DNA from: Shewanella algae | Lineage (GTDB): Bacteria > Pseudomonadota > Gammaproteobacteria > Enterobacterales > Shewanellaceae | Assembly: GCF_009183365.2 (NCBI RefSeq) | Contig: NZ_CP068230.1 | Span: 2,385,001 to 2,449,000, forward strand | Length of the DNA stretch: 64,000 bases | Direction of reading: 5' to 3' | Part shown: positions 52,482-61,130 of the stretch, one piece after another | How the letters are laid out: each line of letters opens with the position of its first letter | Numbering within the stretch: the stretch's first letter is position 1 | Translations under genes and position numbers: made by a program | The notes under the pieces: generated by a model | Seen by the model: only the letters and a program-made list of their open reading frames with translations | Databases searched by the model: none | What the model was told of the DNA's origin: nothing

Positions 52482-52496
52482 CAGATTATGCTGCTA
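52482..52496. promoter_or_regulatory. Candidate Lrp box in the ald-lrp gap
   Basis: CAGATTATGCTGCTA agrees with about 12 of 15 positions of the E. coli Lrp consensus (YAGHAWATTWTDCTR). It lies 58 bp before the lrp start and could serve lrp autoregulation and ald. A short-motif match, so weak evidence. Confidence 0.35.
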
Positions 52497-52553
52497 AACT
52501 TCCGACATACGCAAAATTAAATGTTGTTTTAGTGATAAAACAAGGTTAAAAAT

Positions 52554-53057
52554 ATGGTAAATAATAAAAAGAGTCCTGTAAAAGACTTGGATCGTATCGA
52601 TCGTAACATTCTTAATGAACTGCAAATTGACGGTCGCATTTCCAACGTTGAGCTTTCCAAACGTGTTGGTTTGAGTCCAACTCCCTGCCTTGAACGCGTC
52701 AAGCGTCTCGAAAAACAAGGTTACATTAACGGCTATACCGCACTGGTTAACCCGCACTTTTTGGGCGCATCCTTGTTGGTATTTGTCGAGATCACCCTCA
52801 ACCGGGATACTCCGGAAGTCTTCGATAAGTTTAATCGCGCCGTGCAGCTTTTGGATGATATTCAGGAGTGCCACCTGGTATCGGGCGATTTCGATTATCT
52901 GCTAAAGACACGGGTATCCGATATGTCTGCCTATCGTAAATTGCTGGGCGAAACCTTGCTGAAGCTGCCTTCAGTGTCCGACACCCGTACCTACGTGGTG
53001 ATGGAAGAGGTGAAGCAGACCAGCAAAGTGGCCATCAGTATTTCTGCTGAAGCCTAA
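52554..53057 (+). CDS. lrp: Leucine-responsive regulatory protein Lrp
   Basis: A 167-residue feast/famine regulator: AsnC-type helix-turn-helix (about 12-60, LDRIDRNILNELQIDGRISNVELSKRVGLSPTPC) followed by the RAM effector domain (SLLVFVEITL; HLVSGDFDYLLKTR). The near identity of the N terminus to E. coli Lrp favours Lrp itself over another Lrp/AsnC member. Its divergent ald neighbour is a plausible target. AAGG lies about eight bases upstream of the ATG. Confidence 0.94.
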   Translation: MVNNKKSPVKDLDRIDRNILNELQIDGRISNVELSKRVGLSPTPCLERVKRLEKQGYINGYTALVNPHFLGASLLVFVEITLNRDTPEVFDKFNRAVQLLDDIQECHLVSGDFDYLLKTRVSDMSAYRKLLGETLLKLPSVSDTRTYVVMEEVKQTSKVAISISAEA

Positions 53058-53080
53058 ACCTCGATTGTTAACGAGGGTAA

Positions 53081-53106
53081 AAGGGAGCCACAATGGCTCC
53101 TTTTTT
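53081..53106 (+). terminator. Terminator after lrp
   Basis: Stem AAGGGAGCCA (53081-53090), loop CAA, TGGCTCCTTT (53094-53103) with one G-T pair, then more Ts. Confidence 0.85.
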
Positions 53107-53267
53107 GATCTAGGTTGTTTACTTTTTATCCCAGGCGGCGAGGCAGCGTAAAAAAATGCCGCTATCCACTTGCTTTTAGAGGCTTTCGAAGGCTTATTCG
53201 CTGCACATTCAGGTTGATTCTGGTATCTTAAATCCATCTGTTTTTCGTTTGCTTATGGAAATCGCAT

Positions 53268-55877
53268 TTGTCTCAGGGAAATAGCGTCAGAACCCTCAGC
53301 GGCCTGCAACGTCTGCTGGAAGGGGGGCTTATTCTGTGCTGCATGGTCGCCATCTATATATTGTTGGCGCTGGGCAGCTTTCATCCCGGTGATCCGGGCT
53401 GGAGTCAGTCTAACTATCAAGGGGAGATCGAAAATGTCACCGGTGCCGTAGGTGCCTGGCTGGCCGATGTCCTGTTCTATTTCTTTGGCTATACCGCCTA
53501 TCTTATTCCGATCATCATTGCCGGAAGCGGTTGGTTGATCTTCAGGCGTGCCCACAGACTGCTGGAAGTGGATTACTTTTCGGTCGGCTTGCGCCTGATT
53601 GGCTTTCTGTTGATGGTGCTGAGTCTGGCAGCCTTGGCCAGTATGAATGCCGGCGATATCTATGAATTTTCGGCCGGTGGTGTAGCTGGAGATGTAATAG
53701 CTCAGGCTATGCTGCCTTACTTCAACCAGTTGGGTACCACACTGCTGCTGCTTTGCTTTGTCGGCGCGGGTTTTACCCTGCTGACGGGAATAAGCTGGCT
53801 TACCATAGTCGAGCTCACCGGCTTGGCAACTATCTGGTGTTTTCGCAAGCTCAAGCAGTTGCCTGCACGTCTGTCAGGCCCGAAAGAAACCGAAGATACC
53901 CGCGGTTTTATGTCGGTAGTGGACAAGTTCCGTCGCGAGCGCGATGAAGTTGAACCAGAAGAAGTGCTCGAGGAAGATGACGATGAAGAGGTTATTGAAG
54001 CCCCCGTTAAGAAACCCGGGCTGCTGAGTCGTTTCCGTAAAAAGGATCAGCAAACTCTGGAGCGAGAAGCCGCGGAGATGGCCGATGAGAACACTGATAC
54101 TGAGCCCAAGCGTCAGGGCAGGGTAGAGCCGGTGCTTTCTGCAGGTGTTGCCGGAAGTGCGACTGCCAAGGCTGCGGGCATTTCTTCGGACAATGCCGAA
54201 GACACGCCACCTTGGCAGAATAACACCGAGGGAAGCGATACAATCGACTTTGATAAGCGGGTCTCAACCGGTGCCATCAGCCATAAAGAGCGGCAATTGC
54301 AGACCCAGAAAGCCAGGGTTGAAAACGGTATTATTATTTTACCTGGTGAAGAGGGCGCTTCCAAAGAGCATAAACAACCCATGGATCCCTTGCCGAGCAT
54401 CTCGCTGTTGGATGTGCCTAATCGCAAGAAAAACCCTATCAGTGAAGAGGAGCTGGATCAGGTAGCGCGTTTGGTGGAAAGCAAACTTGCAGACTTCAAC
54501 ATTACCGCGCAAGTGGTTGGTGTCTATCCAGGTCCTGTGATTACCCGCTTTGAGCTGGACTTGGCCCCTGGGGTCAAGGCTTCAAAAATCTCTAACCTAT
54601 CCAAAGATTTGGCGCGTTCGCTGCTGGCTGAAAGCGTGCGGGTGGTTGAGGTTATTCCGGGTAAGGCCTATGTGGGGCTGGAACTGCCCAACAAGTTCCG
54701 CGAAACCGTATTCATGCGTGATGTGCTCGATTGTCAGGCGTTCAAGGACAGTAAATCCAATCTCACCATGGTGCTGGGACAAGACATTGCCGGCGATCCG
54801 GTCGTGGTGGATTTGGCCAAGATGCCGCACCTTTTGGTTGCAGGTACCACAGGCTCGGGTAAGTCGGTTGGGGTCAACGTGATGATCACCAGTCTGCTGT
54901 ATAAGTCCGGCCCTGAAGATGTGCGCTTTATTATGATAGATCCCAAGATGCTGGAGCTTTCTGTCTATGAAGGTATTCCGCACCTCTTGTGTGAAGTGGT
55001 CACGGATATGAAAGAGGCCGCCAATGCGCTACGCTGGTGTGTCGGTGAGATGGAGCGGCGTTACAAACTGATGTCGGCGCTCGGGGTACGTAACCTCAAG
55101 GGCTTCAATGCCAAAATCGCCGAGGCCAAGGCTGCCGGCGAGCCGATTTACGATCCTATGTGGAAGTCTAATGAAAGCATGGAAGATACGGCACCTGAGC
55201 TCGACAAGTTGCCCTCTATCGTCGTTGTCGTGGACGAATTTGCCGACATGATGATGATAGTCGGCAAGAAGGTGGAAGAGCTGATTGCCCGTATCGCCCA
55301 GAAAGCCCGCGCCGCCGGTATTCACCTTATTCTGGCAACCCAGCGCCCGTCTGTGGATGTGATAACAGGCCTTATCAAGGCCAACATCCCCACTCGAATC
55401 GCTTTCCAGGTTTCTTCCCGTATCGACTCGCGCACCATTTTGGATCAGCAGGGCGCCGAAACTTTGCTGGGGATGGGTGATATGCTCTATCTGCCCCCGG
55501 GTACCGGCGTGCCTAACCGAGTTCACGGCGCCTTTGTGGACGATCACGAAGTGCATGCCGTGGTTGCCGATTGGCATGCCCGCGGTAAGCCTCAGTATAT
55601 TGATGAAATACTGCAGGGTGCCAGCGACGGCGAGCAGGTGTTACTGCCCGGTGAAGCACCTGAAGGCGGCGATGATGAGCTGGATGCACTCTACGATGAG
55701 GCCGTTGCTTTTGTTACCGAAACCCGCCGCGGCTCTATCTCCAGTGTGCAGCGCAAGTTCAAGATAGGCTATAACCGCGCCGCCCGCATCATAGAGCAGA
55801 TGGAGCTTCAAGGGGTGGTCAGTGCCCAGGGGCATAATGGTAACCGCGAAGTATTGGCTCCACCACCGCCAAGATAA
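53268..55877 (+). CDS. ftsK: Cell-division DNA translocase FtsK
   Basis: An 869-residue septal DNA pump that clears chromosome dimers by moving DNA toward dif and activating XerCD. Four N-terminal membrane segments (about 15-175) anchor it. The linker (about 210-390) is short compared with the 1329-residue E. coli protein and rich in acidic residues. The RecA-like motor has Walker A VAGTTGSGKSVGVN (about 525-538) and Walker B IVVVVDEFADMMM, and the C-terminal gamma domain (RRGSISSVQRKFKIGYNRAARI) reads the KOPS signal. The start is TTG 53268; the ATG 53255 is out of frame. Downstream of lrp as in other gammaproteobacteria. Confidence 0.95.
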   Translation: MSQGNSVRTLSGLQRLLEGGLILCCMVAIYILLALGSFHPGDPGWSQSNYQGEIENVTGAVGAWLADVLFYFFGYTAYLIPIIIAGSGWLIFRRAHRLLEVDYFSVGLRLIGFLLMVLSLAALASMNAGDIYEFSAGGVAGDVIAQAMLPYFNQLGTTLLLLCFVGAGFTLLTGISWLTIVELTGLATIWCFRKLKQLPARLSGPKETEDTRGFMSVVDKFRRERDEVEPEEVLEEDDDEEVIEAPVKKPGLLSRFRKKDQQTLEREAAEMADENTDTEPKRQGRVEPVLSAGVAGSATAKAAGISSDNAEDTPPWQNNTEGSDTIDFDKRVSTGAISHKERQLQTQKARVENGIIILPGEEGASKEHKQPMDPLPSISLLDVPNRKKNPISEEELDQVARLVESKLADFNITAQVVGVYPGPVITRFELDLAPGVKASKISNLSKDLARSLLAESVRVVEVIPGKAYVGLELPNKFRETVFMRDVLDCQAFKDSKSNLTMVLGQDIAGDPVVVDLAKMPHLLVAGTTGSGKSVGVNVMITSLLYKSGPEDVRFIMIDPKMLELSVYEGIPHLLCEVVTDMKEAANALRWCVGEMERRYKLMSALGVRNLKGFNAKIAEAKAAGEPIYDPMWKSNESMEDTAPELDKLPSIVVVVDEFADMMMIVGKKVEELIARIAQKARAAGIHLILATQRPSVDVITGLIKANIPTRIAFQVSSRIDSRTILDQQGAETLLGMGDMLYLPPGTGVPNRVHGAFVDDHEVHAVVADWHARGKPQYIDEILQGASDGEQVLLPGEAPEGGDDELDALYDEAVAFVTETRRGSISSVQRKFKIGYNRAARIIEQMELQGVVSAQGHNGNREVLAPPPPR

Positions 55878-55895
55878 GACAGATTTGAGGTATAG

Positions 55896-56510
55896 ATGAA
55901 TAAAAGCATTATGTTTCTTGCTCTGGCCGTCAGCCTACCTGTAATGGCCGATGATGCCGGTCTGCTCAGAGAAAAGCTAGATGCCATCGCCGGCTTGAAA
56001 GCCGACTTCCAACAGCAAGTCACAGATATCAATGGCAAGCTTATTCAGCAAGGCAGCGGCGAGCTCGCCTTGGCGCAGCCGAATCAGTTTTACTGGCATC
56101 TTCAGCAGCCGGATGAATCTGTGATAGTCGCAGATGGCAAAGACGTTTGGATTTATAACCCGTTCGCCGAGGAAGTGAGCGTACTGGCGCTAGAAAATGC
56201 CATTGCCGCTTCGCCCATGACGCTTTTGGTGCGCCGCGACGAGGCCAGTTGGGCTCGCTATAACATCACTCTGGACAAAGAGTGTTTCCAGATAGCGCCC
56301 AAGACTGAAGAGGCCGGAGTACAACAGGTCAGCGTCTGTTTCAAGGATGACACTTTGACCCGACTGGCACTGAAAGACACTCAGGGTAATCTCAGTCAGT
56401 TCAACCTGAGCGAGCAACAGCCGCTGACAGATAGCGACAAGAGATTGTTCCAATTTGAGGTTCCCGAAGGCGTTTCCATTGACGATCAGCGCCCGGGGCA
56501 GGAAGGTTAA
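55896..56510 (+). CDS. lolA: LolA, periplasmic lipoprotein chaperone
   Basis: A 204-residue precursor with a signal peptide ending near PVMA-DD (residue 18). LolA takes lipoproteins from LolCDE at the inner membrane to LolB at the outer membrane; the incomplete beta-barrel fold is suggested by the alternating pattern (LKADFQQQVTDINGKLIQQGSGELALAQPNQFYWH and KDVWIYNPFAEEV). It follows ftsK by 18 bp and precedes rarA by two bases, the ftsK-lolA-rarA-serS order of E. coli. Confidence 0.94.
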   Translation: MNKSIMFLALAVSLPVMADDAGLLREKLDAIAGLKADFQQQVTDINGKLIQQGSGELALAQPNQFYWHLQQPDESVIVADGKDVWIYNPFAEEVSVLALENAIAASPMTLLVRRDEASWARYNITLDKECFQIAPKTEEAGVQQVSVCFKDDTLTRLALKDTQGNLSQFNLSEQQPLTDSDKRLFQFEVPEGVSIDDQRPGQEG

Positions 56511-56512
56511 CC

Positions 56513-57844
56513 TTGTCCAGCCTGAGCTTTGATTTTGCCCCCGACTTTCGGCCCCTGGCGGCAAGAATGCGCCCGGCGACGCTGGAGCTGTACGTTGGTC
56601 AGCAACATCTGTTGGGACCTGGGCAACCGCTGAGACTGGCACTGGAGGCCGGCAAGGCTCATTCCATGATGTTCTGGGGGCCGCCGGGTACCGGCAAGAC
56701 TACGCTTGCTGAACTGATAGCTCATTATGCCAACGCTCATGTGGAGCGGATTTCTGCGGTCACATCCGGGGTGAAAGAGATCCGCTCGGCGATAGAACAT
56801 GCCAAAAACGTGGCGCAATCGCGCGGCCAGCGCACCTTGCTGTTTGTCGATGAGGTGCACAGATTCAACAAGAGCCAGCAGGATGCCTTTCTGCCTTTTA
56901 TTGAAGATGGCACAGTAATTTTTATCGGCGCCACCACAGAAAACCCTTCGTTTGAAATTAATAACGCCTTGCTCTCCAGAGTGCGGGTATATCTGATTAA
57001 GCGTCTCGATGAAGCCGAGATTGCTAACATAGTGACCCAGGCCCTCGCTGATGAAGAGCGTGGTCTTGGCAAACGCCGGTTGCAGATGCCGCCGGAGCTG
57101 ATGGCCAAGTTGGCGACACTCGCCGATGGCGATGCCCGCAAGGTTCTCAACCTGGTGGAGCTGATGAGTGACATGCTGCCGGATGGCGGTAGTTTTACCG
57201 AAGACATGCTGGTGCAGGTGGCCGGTGAGCAGTTGGCAGGGTTCGATAAGAATGGCGATCAGTATTACGACCTGATCTCAGCCGTGCACAAATCGATTCG
57301 CGGCTCGGCGCCGGATGCGGCGCTCTATTGGTTTTGTCGCATGCTGGAAGGGGGCTGCGATCCCCTGTATGTCGCAAGACGCCTGTTGGCGATAGCCTCT
57401 GAAGATGTGGGGAATGCCGACCCTACCGCGATGACAGTCGCCCTCAACGCCTGGGACTGTTTTCACCGGGTCGGTCCGGCAGAGGGCGAGCGCGCCATAG
57501 CGCAGGCGATTGTTTATCTGGCCTCGGCGCCCAAGAGCAATGCGGTGTACACAGCCTTTAAGGCGGCCAGGCAACTGGCCCGGGAAACCGGCCAGCAGCC
57601 TGTACCCATGCACTTGAGAAATGCGCCGACCGAGCTGATGAAATCCATCGGCGCCGGTGAGGGCTATCGTTATGCCCACGATGAGGCCAATGCCTACGCC
57701 GCCGGCGAATGTTATTTCCCCGAAGCCTTGGCCGATAGCCGTTTTTATTATCCGACCGAGCGGGGGTTTGAGAAACGGATCCGCGATAAGTTGGCGCAGC
57801 TTTGCCAACTCGACAGTCAAAGTGAGAACAAAAGGTATGATTAA
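56513..57844 (+). CDS. rarA: Replication-associated recombination protein RarA (MgsA)
   Basis: A 443-residue AAA+ ATPase of the clamp-loader-like RarA/WRNIP1 family, acting at stalled replication forks. Walker A is WGPPGTGKTTLAELI (about 55-69), Walker B LLFVDEVHRFNKSQQDAFLP, and sensor 1 FIGATTENPSFEINNALLSR. TTG 56513 is the start, with AGGAAGG at good spacing; no ATG fits. Its last eight bases overlap crcB. Confidence 0.95.
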   Translation: MSSLSFDFAPDFRPLAARMRPATLELYVGQQHLLGPGQPLRLALEAGKAHSMMFWGPPGTGKTTLAELIAHYANAHVERISAVTSGVKEIRSAIEHAKNVAQSRGQRTLLFVDEVHRFNKSQQDAFLPFIEDGTVIFIGATTENPSFEINNALLSRVRVYLIKRLDEAEIANIVTQALADEERGLGKRRLQMPPELMAKLATLADGDARKVLNLVELMSDMLPDGGSFTEDMLVQVAGEQLAGFDKNGDQYYDLISAVHKSIRGSAPDAALYWFCRMLEGGCDPLYVARRLLAIASEDVGNADPTAMTVALNAWDCFHRVGPAEGERAIAQAIVYLASAPKSNAVYTAFKAARQLARETGQQPVPMHLRNAPTELMKSIGAGEGYRYAHDEANAYAAGECYFPEALADSRFYYPTERGFEKRIRDKLAQLCQLDSQSENKRYD

Positions 57845-58211
57845 TCTGACCGTTGTTGCCCTTGGTGGTGCAACCGGCGCAGTTTTGCGCTACCTGATAT
57901 CGATATTTGTGCTCCAGCTATTTGGCAGTGGTTTTCCTTTTGGTACACTGGCTGTTAATGTACTTGGCTCATTTCTGATGGGGATGATATATGCACTGGG
58001 GGAACTCAGTCATATCAGCCCTGAGATCAAGGCGCTGGTCGGTGTCGGATTTCTTGGTGCACTGACAACCTTCTCAACTTTCTCAAATGAAACCTTACTG
58101 CTGATACAGGGAGGTGAGTTGCTAAAGGCATTTCTGAATGTGGCGTTGAACCTGGGACTGTGCCTGGCCATGGTTTACCTGGGACAACAGCTGATTTTTT
58201 CACGTGTATAA
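57837..58211 (+). CDS. crcB: Fluoride channel CrcB (Fluc)
   Basis: A 124-residue, four-helix membrane protein that forms a dual-topology dimeric fluoride channel. Family motifs: GGATGAVLRYLI, GTLAVNVLGSFLMG and TTFSTFSNE, the last holding the phenylalanine/threonine pore track. ATG 57837 follows AAAGG and overlaps the rarA stop by eight bases, so it is translationally coupled; there is no room for a fluoride riboswitch of its own. Confidence 0.94.
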   Translation: MINLTVVALGGATGAVLRYLISIFVLQLFGSGFPFGTLAVNVLGSFLMGMIYALGELSHISPEIKALVGVGFLGALTTFSTFSNETLLLIQGGELLKAFLNVALNLGLCLAMVYLGQQLIFSRV

Positions 58212-58229
58212 CTGATAAGACAAGTAGAC

Positions 58230-59516
58230 ATGTTAGATCCAAAATATCTGCGTAATGAACTCGCAACAACTGCGGAGCGTTTGGCGACCCGCGGTTTTAT
58301 CCTCGATGTAGACAGGCTGACCAAGCTGGAAGAAAAGCGCAAGTCGCTGCAGGTGGAAACCGAAGAGCTGCAGGCCAGTCGCAATGCCATCTCCAAGTCC
58401 ATAGGTCAAGCCAAGTCCCGCGGTGAGGACGTTGCCCCTATCATGGCGCAGGTAGGTGATCTCGGCAGCCAGTTGGACAGCAAAAAGCAGGAGCTGAGTG
58501 CACTGCTTGAAGAGCTGGATGCTATTGCCATGAGCATTCCCAACTTGCCGGATGAATCTGCTCCCGTGGGTGCAGATGAAAACGACAACGTGGAAATCCG
58601 CCGCTGGGGCACGCCAAGAGAGTTTGACTTTCCGGTAAGAGATCATGTGGATCTCGGTGAACTGCTCAAAGGACTGGATTTCAAGAGTGCTGTTAAGGTA
58701 ACAGGTTCGCGCTTTATCTTTATGCAGGGCCAAATTGCCCGTATGCACCGCGCTCTGGCGCAGTTCATGCTGGATTTGCATACCCAGGAGCACGGCTACA
58801 CGGAATGCTATGTGCCTTTACTAGTTAACGAAGCCAGCCTCAAGGGCACAGGCCAACTGCCCAAGTTTGGTGAAGACCTGTTTCACACCAAACCGGCCAC
58901 AGAGGAAGGTCAGGGGCTTAGCCTGATCCCAACTGCAGAAGTGCCGCTGACCAACCTGGCCCGCGATACCATACTGGATGAAGCCGAGCTGCCAATCAAG
59001 TTGACTGCTCACACACCATGCTTCCGCAGTGAAGCTGGCTCTTACGGTAAAGATACCCGCGGCCTTATCCGCCAACACCAGTTTGACAAGGTCGAAATGG
59101 TGCAGTTGGTGAAGCCGCAGGATTCTGAAGCTGCATTGGAAGAGTTGGTTGGTCACGCCGAAAACGTACTGAAGAAGCTGGGGCTGCCGCACAGAACTAT
59201 CGTCCTGTGTACCGGTGATATGGGCTTTGGTGCCGCCAAGACCTACGACGTTGAAGTCTGGGTTCCGGCTCAAAAAACCTATCGTGAGATCTCTTCCTGC
59301 TCCAACGTGCGTGACTTCCAGGCGCGGCGCATGCAGGCCCGTTATCGCTCCAAAGACGACAACAAGCCCAAGCTTATCCACACTCTGAATGGCTCAGGAC
59401 TGGCGGTTGGTCGTACTCTGGTAGCCATTTTGGAAAACTACCAAAATGCCGATGGCAGTGTCACAGTACCTGAAGCCTTGCGCAGCTATATGGGTGGCAT
59501 TGAAAAAATAGGTTGA
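58230..59516 (+). CDS. serS: Seryl-tRNA synthetase
   Basis: A 428-residue class II synthetase that charges tRNA-Ser, and tRNA-Sec where present. The N-terminal long-arm coiled coil (about 25-105; EEKRKSLQVETEELQASRNAI) holds the tRNA. Catalytic motifs: motif 2 FRSEAGSYGKDTRGLIRQHQFDKVEM, motif 3 LNGSGLAVGRTLVAILEN. It follows crcB by 18 bp; the 40-codon membrane protein gene follows 13 bp after it. Confidence 0.97.
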   Translation: MLDPKYLRNELATTAERLATRGFILDVDRLTKLEEKRKSLQVETEELQASRNAISKSIGQAKSRGEDVAPIMAQVGDLGSQLDSKKQELSALLEELDAIAMSIPNLPDESAPVGADENDNVEIRRWGTPREFDFPVRDHVDLGELLKGLDFKSAVKVTGSRFIFMQGQIARMHRALAQFMLDLHTQEHGYTECYVPLLVNEASLKGTGQLPKFGEDLFHTKPATEEGQGLSLIPTAEVPLTNLARDTILDEAELPIKLTAHTPCFRSEAGSYGKDTRGLIRQHQFDKVEMVQLVKPQDSEAALEELVGHAENVLKKLGLPHRTIVLCTGDMGFGAAKTYDVEVWVPAQKTYREISSCSNVRDFQARRMQARYRSKDDNKPKLIHTLNGSGLAVGRTLVAILENYQNADGSVTVPEALRSYMGGIEKIG

Positions 59517-59529
59517 TGGGTGAGGTCAT

Positions 59530-59652
59530 ATGGATAAAGGTCAGCGCTACCTGCGCTGGCTTGCCTACGTGGCCGTCATCGCAGTTTTTTCTGCCCTGTT
59601 TTTAGCCACGCTCGGCAAGGCAGCCATGCTGGTATATGAGAATTTAAAATAG
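59530..59652 (+). CDS. Small single-span membrane protein downstream of serS
   Basis: A 40-residue predicted inner-membrane protein (41 codons with TAG). A basic N terminus (MDKGQRYLRW) is followed by one hydrophobic helix (LAYVAVIAVFSALFLATLG) and a short tail ending YENLK, so the N terminus would lie in the cytoplasm. GGGTGAGG at 59518-59525 gives a strong ribosome binding site four bases from the ATG, and the terminator 17 bp later ends the unit. Coding is supported by this tight fit between serS and terminator. I do not recognise the family. Confidence 0.7.
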   Translation: MDKGQRYLRWLAYVAVIAVFSALFLATLGKAAMLVYENLK

Positions 59653-59668
59653 TTATGCAAATAGTAAG

Positions 59669-59694
59669 AAGCCCCGAGAACCGGGGCTTTTTTG
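59669..59694. terminator. Bidirectional terminator between serS unit and tusE
   Basis: Stem AAGCCCCG (59669-59676), loop AGAAC, CGGGGCTT (59682-59689), then TTTT. Confidence 0.85.
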
Positions 59695-59713
59695 TGTGCA
59701 GAATCGAGTCGCT

Positions 59714-60052
59714 TTAAATACACTTGGCCGGTTTGGGCAGCCCGGCAATCTTGGTTGCCTGCTTGGCCGGCCCCATCGGGAACAGAGTGTAGAGGTACTT
59801 GGAGTTACCTTTCTCCGGCCCCAGTGCCTGGCCGATTGCCTTAACCAAAACCCGAATAGCCGGGCTGGTCTTGTATTCAAGATAAAAGTTCCGCACAAAG
59901 TTAACCACTTCCCAGTGGGCATCGGTCAGCTCTATCTCTTCGCCTGCGGCGATGACAGGCGCCAGCTCGGGCGTCCAATCGGAAACCTGCTTCAAGTACC
60001 CTTGAGGATCGGTCGCTATCTGCTTGTCATTGAATTGAATGAAATCTACCAC
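59714..60052 (-). CDS. tusE: TusE/DsrC-family sulfur carrier
   Basis: A 112-residue DsrC-family protein that takes sulfur from TusBCD and passes it to MnmA for 2-thiouridine in tRNA. The penultimate cysteine C111 (KCI at the end) is the active residue. A second upstream C-terminal cysteine, which dissimilatory DsrC uses, is absent, supporting TusE. It overlaps tusB by seven bases and is the last gene of tusDCBE. Its nearness to yccA is as in E. coli. Confidence 0.93.
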   Translation of the reverse strand: MVDFIQFNDKQIATDPQGYLKQVSDWTPELAPVIAAGEEIELTDAHWEVVNFVRNFYLEYKTSPAIRVLVKAIGQALGPEKGNSKYLYTLFPMGPAKQATKIAGLPKPAKCI

Positions 60053-60327
60053 GAAATAACCTTTGTATGAGCCAATGTCAGCGCTACCAGCGCCGGATAA
60101 TCCAACTGTTCATAATTACCAAGAAAGTCCTCGAGCCCGCGGGCTTTGACGTCATCGGCCACCAGCACCACTTTAAAAGGGGACAGTGCCATGGCCCATT
60201 GACGTTTCAGCAGGGCGCTTACTGCATCGCCGGCCAGCAGAAACACGTCTGTCTTGCCGGCATATCTCAGTGCGCAGGACAGCGCAGTGTCGCGCGCTGC
60301 CGATGTTTGTATTTGGTGTAATATCAT
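60046..60327 (-). CDS. tusB: TusB, sulfurtransferase complex subunit
   Basis: A 93-residue DsrH-family subunit of the TusBCD hexamer in the tRNA 2-thiolation relay. Family pattern: start MILHQIQTSA, middle VFLLAGDAVSALLK, end KVISW. It has no catalytic cysteine, as expected for TusB. Overlaps tusC by one base at the start and tusE by seven at the end. Confidence 0.9.
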   Translation of the reverse strand: MILHQIQTSAARDTALSCALRYAGKTDVFLLAGDAVSALLKRQWAMALSPFKVVLVADDVKARGLEDFLGNYEQLDYPALVALTLAHTKVISW

Positions 60328-60683
60328 CAGAAAACCATAACCTCATCGGCATCCAGCAGGGCCTGGCGGATCTGCTCGTTATCACAAATGGTGGCAGGAA
60401 TAACCAGTTCGGTGCGGCCAAGTCCCAGCTCCTGCAGCGATTGTTTACAGACCAGTACTGTCTCTATGTCATAGAGGGGCAGCGCACCCAAGGTGGCGAT
60501 ATAATCCTTGCAGCCGATAAGCTCAGGTTGCTGTTGCTTCAGCAGCGTAAGCACGCCTTCATCGGTAAATATCAGGCTCACCTCTTGCTCGAAACTGGCG
60601 CTCAGCAGCGCCAGATCCAGGCCTTCGCGGCCGGAAGCCGACCCATGCGGTGCTCGGCGAAAGATAATGGCTAATTTCTTCAT
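60327..60683 (-). CDS. tusC: TusC, sulfurtransferase complex subunit
   Basis: A 118-residue DsrF-family subunit of TusBCD. Family pattern: MKKLAIIFRRAPHGSASGREGLDLAL and FTDEGVLTLLKQQQP. It supports the TusD subunit structurally. Shares one base with each neighbour (stop/start overlaps), so translation is coupled. Confidence 0.92.
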   Translation of the reverse strand: MKKLAIIFRRAPHGSASGREGLDLALLSASFEQEVSLIFTDEGVLTLLKQQQPELIGCKDYIATLGALPLYDIETVLVCKQSLQELGLGRTELVIPATICDNEQIRQALLDADEVMVF

Positions 60684-61072
60684 TAAAAACTCACCAGACG
60701 ATCACTCTTTTCAAGCCCGGTGACCAACTCGCCAAGCCCTCCCATGGTAAATCCAGCGGCGAGATTGGCACTCGCTTTGGCGTTATCCTTGGCATCCTGT
60801 GCTGAAAGCACACCGCGGCGCAGGGCGGCAGAGACGCAATTCACCAGATTAAGCTGCCACTCCTTTGCCAGCTGCAGCCAGGCGGCAGTTAAGTCCAATT
60901 CGTCGGACGCCGGCGCGCATAGCGCATTGGACTGGCTCACCCCATCCTGATAAAAGAATACGCAGTGAACCTCATGGCCTGCTTGCAGGGCAGCCCGGGT
61001 ATACTTGAGTGCATGGAAGCCAGCCGCCGGGCCGTAGACACTGCCATTCACCATAATAATAAGTTTGCTCAT
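60683..61072 (-). CDS. tusD: TusD, catalytic subunit of the TusBCD sulfurtransferase
   Basis: A 129-residue DsrE-family subunit; C79 (LNLVNCVSAALRRG) is the residue that accepts sulfur from TusA. Family start MSKLIIMVNGSVYG and FFYQDGVSQSN are present. First gene of tusDCBE. The ATG at 61072 has no visible ribosome binding site and lies just three bases after the T run of a terminator hairpin, which is unusual. Confidence 0.93.
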   Translation of the reverse strand: MSKLIIMVNGSVYGPAAGFHALKYTRAALQAGHEVHCVFFYQDGVSQSNALCAPASDELDLTAAWLQLAKEWQLNLVNCVSAALRRGVLSAQDAKDNAKASANLAAGFTMGGLGELVTGLEKSDRLVSF

Positions 61073-61075
61073 ACC

Positions 61076-61106
61076 AAAAAAAATGACCCTGAATTAGGGC
61101 CATTTT
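61076..61106 (-). terminator. Terminator between yccA and tusD
   Basis: Minus strand: AAAATGGCCCT (61106-61096), loop AATTC, AGGGTCATTTT (61090-61080) with one mismatch, then Ts to 61076. It ends three bases before the tusD start codon. Confidence 0.8.
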
Positions 61107-61130
61107 AACCTATTTTCCGTCCCGAGGGGA

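Noticed and set aside
57820..57844. Fluoride riboswitch before crcB
   Set aside because: crcB overlaps rarA and has no separate leader.
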